In this document: positions 43,568-45,735 of the stretch, piece after piece
How positions within the stretch are numbered: position 1 is the first letter of the stretch
Layout of the letters: each line of letters begins with the position of its first letter
From: Ruminococcus sp.
GTDB taxonomy: Bacteria; Bacillota; Clostridia; Oscillospirales; Ruminococcaceae
Length of the DNA stretch: 45,735 bases
NCBI GenBank assembly: GCA_021199305.1
Contig: JAJQIH010000005.1
Coordinates: 1 to 45,735, forward strand
Reading direction: 5' to 3'
The notes under the pieces: generated by a model
What the model saw: the letters and a program-made list of their open reading frames with translations, nothing else
What the model was told of the DNA's origin: nothing
Database searches by the model: none
Program-made: the position numbers and the translations under genes

Positions 43568-45502
43568 ATGGACAAGAGAATAAATATTGCAGTAGCTTTT
43601 TCTGGAATAAACGACGAGTATCAAGGAAAAATGTGCGTCGGAATATCCAGAAAGCTCAAAAGTCTTAAAAATGTAACTGTAGCTTACTTTTCGGCGTTTA
43701 ATGCAGATATAGGTTTAAAAGAGGTTGAGGACGCAGAGAACGAAATTTTCTCGCTGATAAATTTCGATGTGTTTGATGCTCTTATTGTAATTCCTAATAA
43801 TTTTCTGCGCTGTATGGACGTGCTTTTAGCTTTGGTAAAAAGAGCGAATGAAAGCGGTACGCCTGTTTTTGCAATGGACGTAGCCTGTGAGGGCTGCAAA
43901 AATATTCTTATAAATAACGTGCCTGCCTACAAAAGACTGGTTGACCACCTTATAGACGTTCACGGACTGAAGAATTTAATGTATGTCGGCGGCGTTAAGG
44001 ATAAGCCGTATTGCTCGGAAAAGCTCACGCAGTTTAAAAAATCCCTTGCCGACCACGGTATGGAGTTTGATATTGACAGGTGTCTCTGGGGCGAGTTTTA
44101 TGACGGCGCCGCAAAAAGAGAGCTTGCAAAATACTTGGATAACGGCGGAAAGCTCCCTGAAGCCTTCGTCTGTGCGAACGATTCTATGGCACTTGGAATT
44201 TGCTACGAGCTTGAAAGAAGAGGATACACCGTTCCTGAGGATGTTTATGTAACAGGCTTTGACGGAATTATTACCAATCTTTTGCATCAGCCTGCAATTA
44301 CAACTGTAGAGGTGCCGTATCAGGAACTAGGCGGCAAGACGCTCGAAGCTGTGCTTGATTATTTACAAAATCCAAGTGATGATAATGACGTTGAGAAAAA
44401 ATATGCGATTGTATCAGATCCCAGCTTTTTTGGCTCCTGCGAGTGTGTTTCTGATGAGAGAACGATAAGAAATAAAATTTCCAGGAATTTAAGCGTAGAC
44501 CTTTACAGAAGGAATTATATGAACTCGTATTTTGTAAAAATGTCTACCGAGCTTTCAACCTGCGAAGATATTGAATCCTATTTTAAAACGCTTGAGCATT
44601 ATGTAAATGAAATACAGACAAAGTCAATTTACCTTTGCTACAGTCTGGAATATACGCTCAGCTATGAACGCTATGATAGCTTTCTGGAGAATTATTCAGT
44701 TCCTTCAAAGGCTCAGCTTTCAGACGATATTTGCGCAAAGATAATTTACAAAAACGGTAAAATTTGTGAGCCTGAGGTATTTAAAAAGCATGAAATGCTG
44801 CCCGATATGTTTGCAAGCGGCGACGACAGCAGGGAATATTATTTCGTGCCAATTCATTTTCTGTCCAGAACCTTTGGATATGTCGCTTGTGAGGTACGCG
44901 GAGATTTAGAAAGCGGAAACTCCGCTATGTACAATTCGTGGGTAAGCTATATTGCAATTTCTCACAACAATGTTCTTGAGCAGATAAAGGCAAAGCGTTA
45001 TACTGACGTTTTAGAAGATCTATACAACAGAGATTCGCTCACAATGCTCTTTAACAGACGTGGCTTGTTTACTGAACAGGCAGGGAAAATAGATTACATC
45101 ACTGAGAACAATTTGCCGGTTATGCTGTTTTTGCTGGACCTCGACGATATGAAGGGTATAAACGACGGCTTTGGCCATGCAGCAGGAGATGAAGCGCTGC
45201 TGTTGATTGCCGAAAGTCTTAACGAAGTAAAGGGCGAACAGGATATTGTTTGCAGATACGGCGGCGATGAGTTCTTACTCTTCGGAATCGGTTACGACGA
45301 AGCGGCAGCTGAACAGTTTGGCAAGCGGCTGGAGAAAGAAATTTCTCGCCGAGGAGAAGAAAATCAGGTTAAATACGACCTGAGCGAAAGCTTTGGCTAT
45401 GCAATTTGCAAAAACTATACTGCCGAATACCTTGACGAGCTTTGCAGCGAAGCGGACACGAATATGTATATCCATAAAAGAAGTAAAAAGGCAAACGCCT
45501 GA
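43568..45502 (+). CDS. LacI-type sensor domain fused to GGDEF diguanylate cyclase
   Basis: A 644-aa cytoplasmic protein with no signal peptide, membrane segment or helix-turn-helix. The N-terminal half (about 1-290) is a LacI/GalR periplasmic-binding-like domain (AFVCANDSMALGICYELERRGYTVPEDVYVTGFDG). An uncharacterised region follows (about 300-480). The GGDEF domain (about 485-640) has RYGGDEFLLF (565-569 GGDEF). The inhibitory I-site (RxxD before the active site) reads GEQD, so product feedback is probably lost. It would make cyclic di-GMP in response to a small ligand, perhaps a sugar. AAGGAGGTG precedes the ATG. Its family is common in Clostridia. Confidence 0.88.
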   Translation: MDKRINIAVAFSGINDEYQGKMCVGISRKLKSLKNVTVAYFSAFNADIGLKEVEDAENEIFSLINFDVFDALIVIPNNFLRCMDVLLALVKRANESGTPVFAMDVACEGCKNILINNVPAYKRLVDHLIDVHGLKNLMYVGGVKDKPYCSEKLTQFKKSLADHGMEFDIDRCLWGEFYDGAAKRELAKYLDNGGKLPEAFVCANDSMALGICYELERRGYTVPEDVYVTGFDGIITNLLHQPAITTVEVPYQELGGKTLEAVLDYLQNPSDDNDVEKKYAIVSDPSFFGSCECVSDERTIRNKISRNLSVDLYRRNYMNSYFVKMSTELSTCEDIESYFKTLEHYVNEIQTKSIYLCYSLEYTLSYERYDSFLENYSVPSKAQLSDDICAKIIYKNGKICEPEVFKKHEMLPDMFASGDDSREYYFVPIHFLSRTFGYVACEVRGDLESGNSAMYNSWVSYIAISHNNVLEQIKAKRYTDVLEDLYNRDSLTMLFNRRGLFTEQAGKIDYITENNLPVMLFLLDLDDMKGINDGFGHAAGDEALLLIAESLNEVKGEQDIVCRYGGDEFLLFGIGYDEAAAEQFGKRLEKEISRRGEENQVKYDLSESFGYAICKNYTAEYLDELCSEADTNMYIHKRSKKANA

Positions 45503-45547
45503 AGAAACGCTCCTGAGCTTCTCACAATTAAAAGAACATAAAAAATC

Positions 45548-45575
45548 AAGCCCCATTCGTAATCGAATGGGGCTT
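45548..45575. terminator. Bidirectional terminator (GGDEF gene / tRNA-Lys)
   Basis: A perfect 12-bp stem (AAGCCCCATTCG, 45548-45559, with 45564-45575) has a TAAT loop. On the minus strand GATTTTTTATG follows, so it terminates tRNA-Lys well; it is weaker for the plus-strand gene. Confidence 0.88.
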
Positions 45576-45577
45576 AA

Positions 45578-45653
45578 TGGTGAGCTATCGGGGATTCGAA
45601 CCCCGGACCCTTTGATTAAAAGTCAAATGCTCTGCCAACTGAGCTAATAACTC
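45578..45653 (-). tRNA. tRNA-Lys (UUU anticodon), CCA encoded
   Basis: On the minus strand GAGTTAT pairs with ATAGCTC (one G-U), discriminator A, encoded CCA (45578-45580). The anticodon stem TTTGA/TCAAA encloses CTTTTAA, giving anticodon TTT, and the T-arm has GGTTCGAATCC. Confidence 0.97.
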
Positions 45654-45676
45654 ATAGCCAAAAATACAGCTTTATT

Positions 45677-45705
45677 ATTATAACAAACATCACCTGAGAT
45701 GTCAA
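45677..45705 (-). promoter_or_regulatory. Promoter of tRNA-Lys
   Basis: Minus strand: -35 TTGACA (45700-45705), 17-bp spacer, -10 TATAAT (45677-45682), about 24 bp before the tRNA 5' end. Confidence 0.92.
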
Positions 45706-45735
45706 GACTTTTTTTCAATAATTTTGAGCCGCCGC

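Noticed and set aside
1-45735. CRISPR array, prophage or insertion sequence
   Set aside because: No regularly spaced direct repeats, phage structural genes, transposases or integrases are seen. The only possible mobile feature is the hairpin element beside tRNA-Leu.

Overview
The window reads as a chromosomal segment of a low-to-moderate GC, Gram-positive anaerobe of the class Clostridia, most likely an Oscillospirales/Ruminococcus-like gut bacterium. The reasons are the oxygen-sensitive enzymes (class III ribonucleotide reductase, class I [4Fe-4S] fumarase alpha subunit, a small flavodoxin), clostridial-type RpoB/RpoC/S12/EF-Tu, strong AGGAGG ribosome binding sites, textbook TTGACA-17-TATAAT promoters, and a surface-protein operon with SipW-type signal peptidases and a class B sortase. 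No species assignment is possible from the sequence alone.

Layout. 1-1,460: the N-terminal part of an ABC-transporter ATPase preceded by a 23-residue peptide gene, a VOC/glyoxalase-fold protein, and a tRNA-Leu(UAG) gene separated from its promoter by about 190 bp of nested hairpins flanked by a 23-bp copy of the tRNA 5' end. 1,467-4,709: an HD-domain protein, then a B12-domain radical SAM protein overlapping its DUF2344 partner. 4,760-5,880: a DUF3793 protein and a flavodoxin behind a strong promoter with two GTTAGC-N4-GCTAAC palindromes (probably metal-responsive). 5,955-9,467 (minus): two unknown genes, an intracellular GH26-like glycosidase and a poly-threonine lipoprotein with a class A beta-lactamase-like fold. 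9,746-12,199 (plus): cyclophilin, metal-dependent amidohydrolase and fumarase alpha subunit, tightly packed.

12,298-23,250 (minus): an eight-gene, roughly 11-kb surface-fibre/biofilm-matrix operon. In transcription order it holds a SipW-dependent-type secreted protein, a SipW-like signal peptidase, a 420-aa BsaA/TasA-type matrix protein, a PPNTG cell-wall-anchored protein, a second SipW, a third SipW-dependent protein, a class B sortase, and a giant (1,836 aa) beta-helix/DUF11/pilin-domain protein without a recognisable cell-wall anchor. This is the most interesting part of the window.

23,400-41,570 (mostly plus): rpoB-rpoC, then asnB (minus), a small membrane protein, the NrdR-controlled nrdD-nrdG anaerobic ribonucleotide reductase genes, and the str genes rpsL-rpsG-fusA-tuf. 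The usual rpoBC-str neighbourhood is thus interrupted. 41,633-45,653: ilvB-type acetolactate synthase without an adjacent small subunit (minus), a cytoplasmic LacI-sensor/GGDEF diguanylate cyclase (plus), and tRNA-Lys(UUU) (minus). Housekeeping genes carry clear promoters and rho-independent terminators. The accessory content is concentrated at 1-1,360, 4,700-9,500 and 12,300-23,450.
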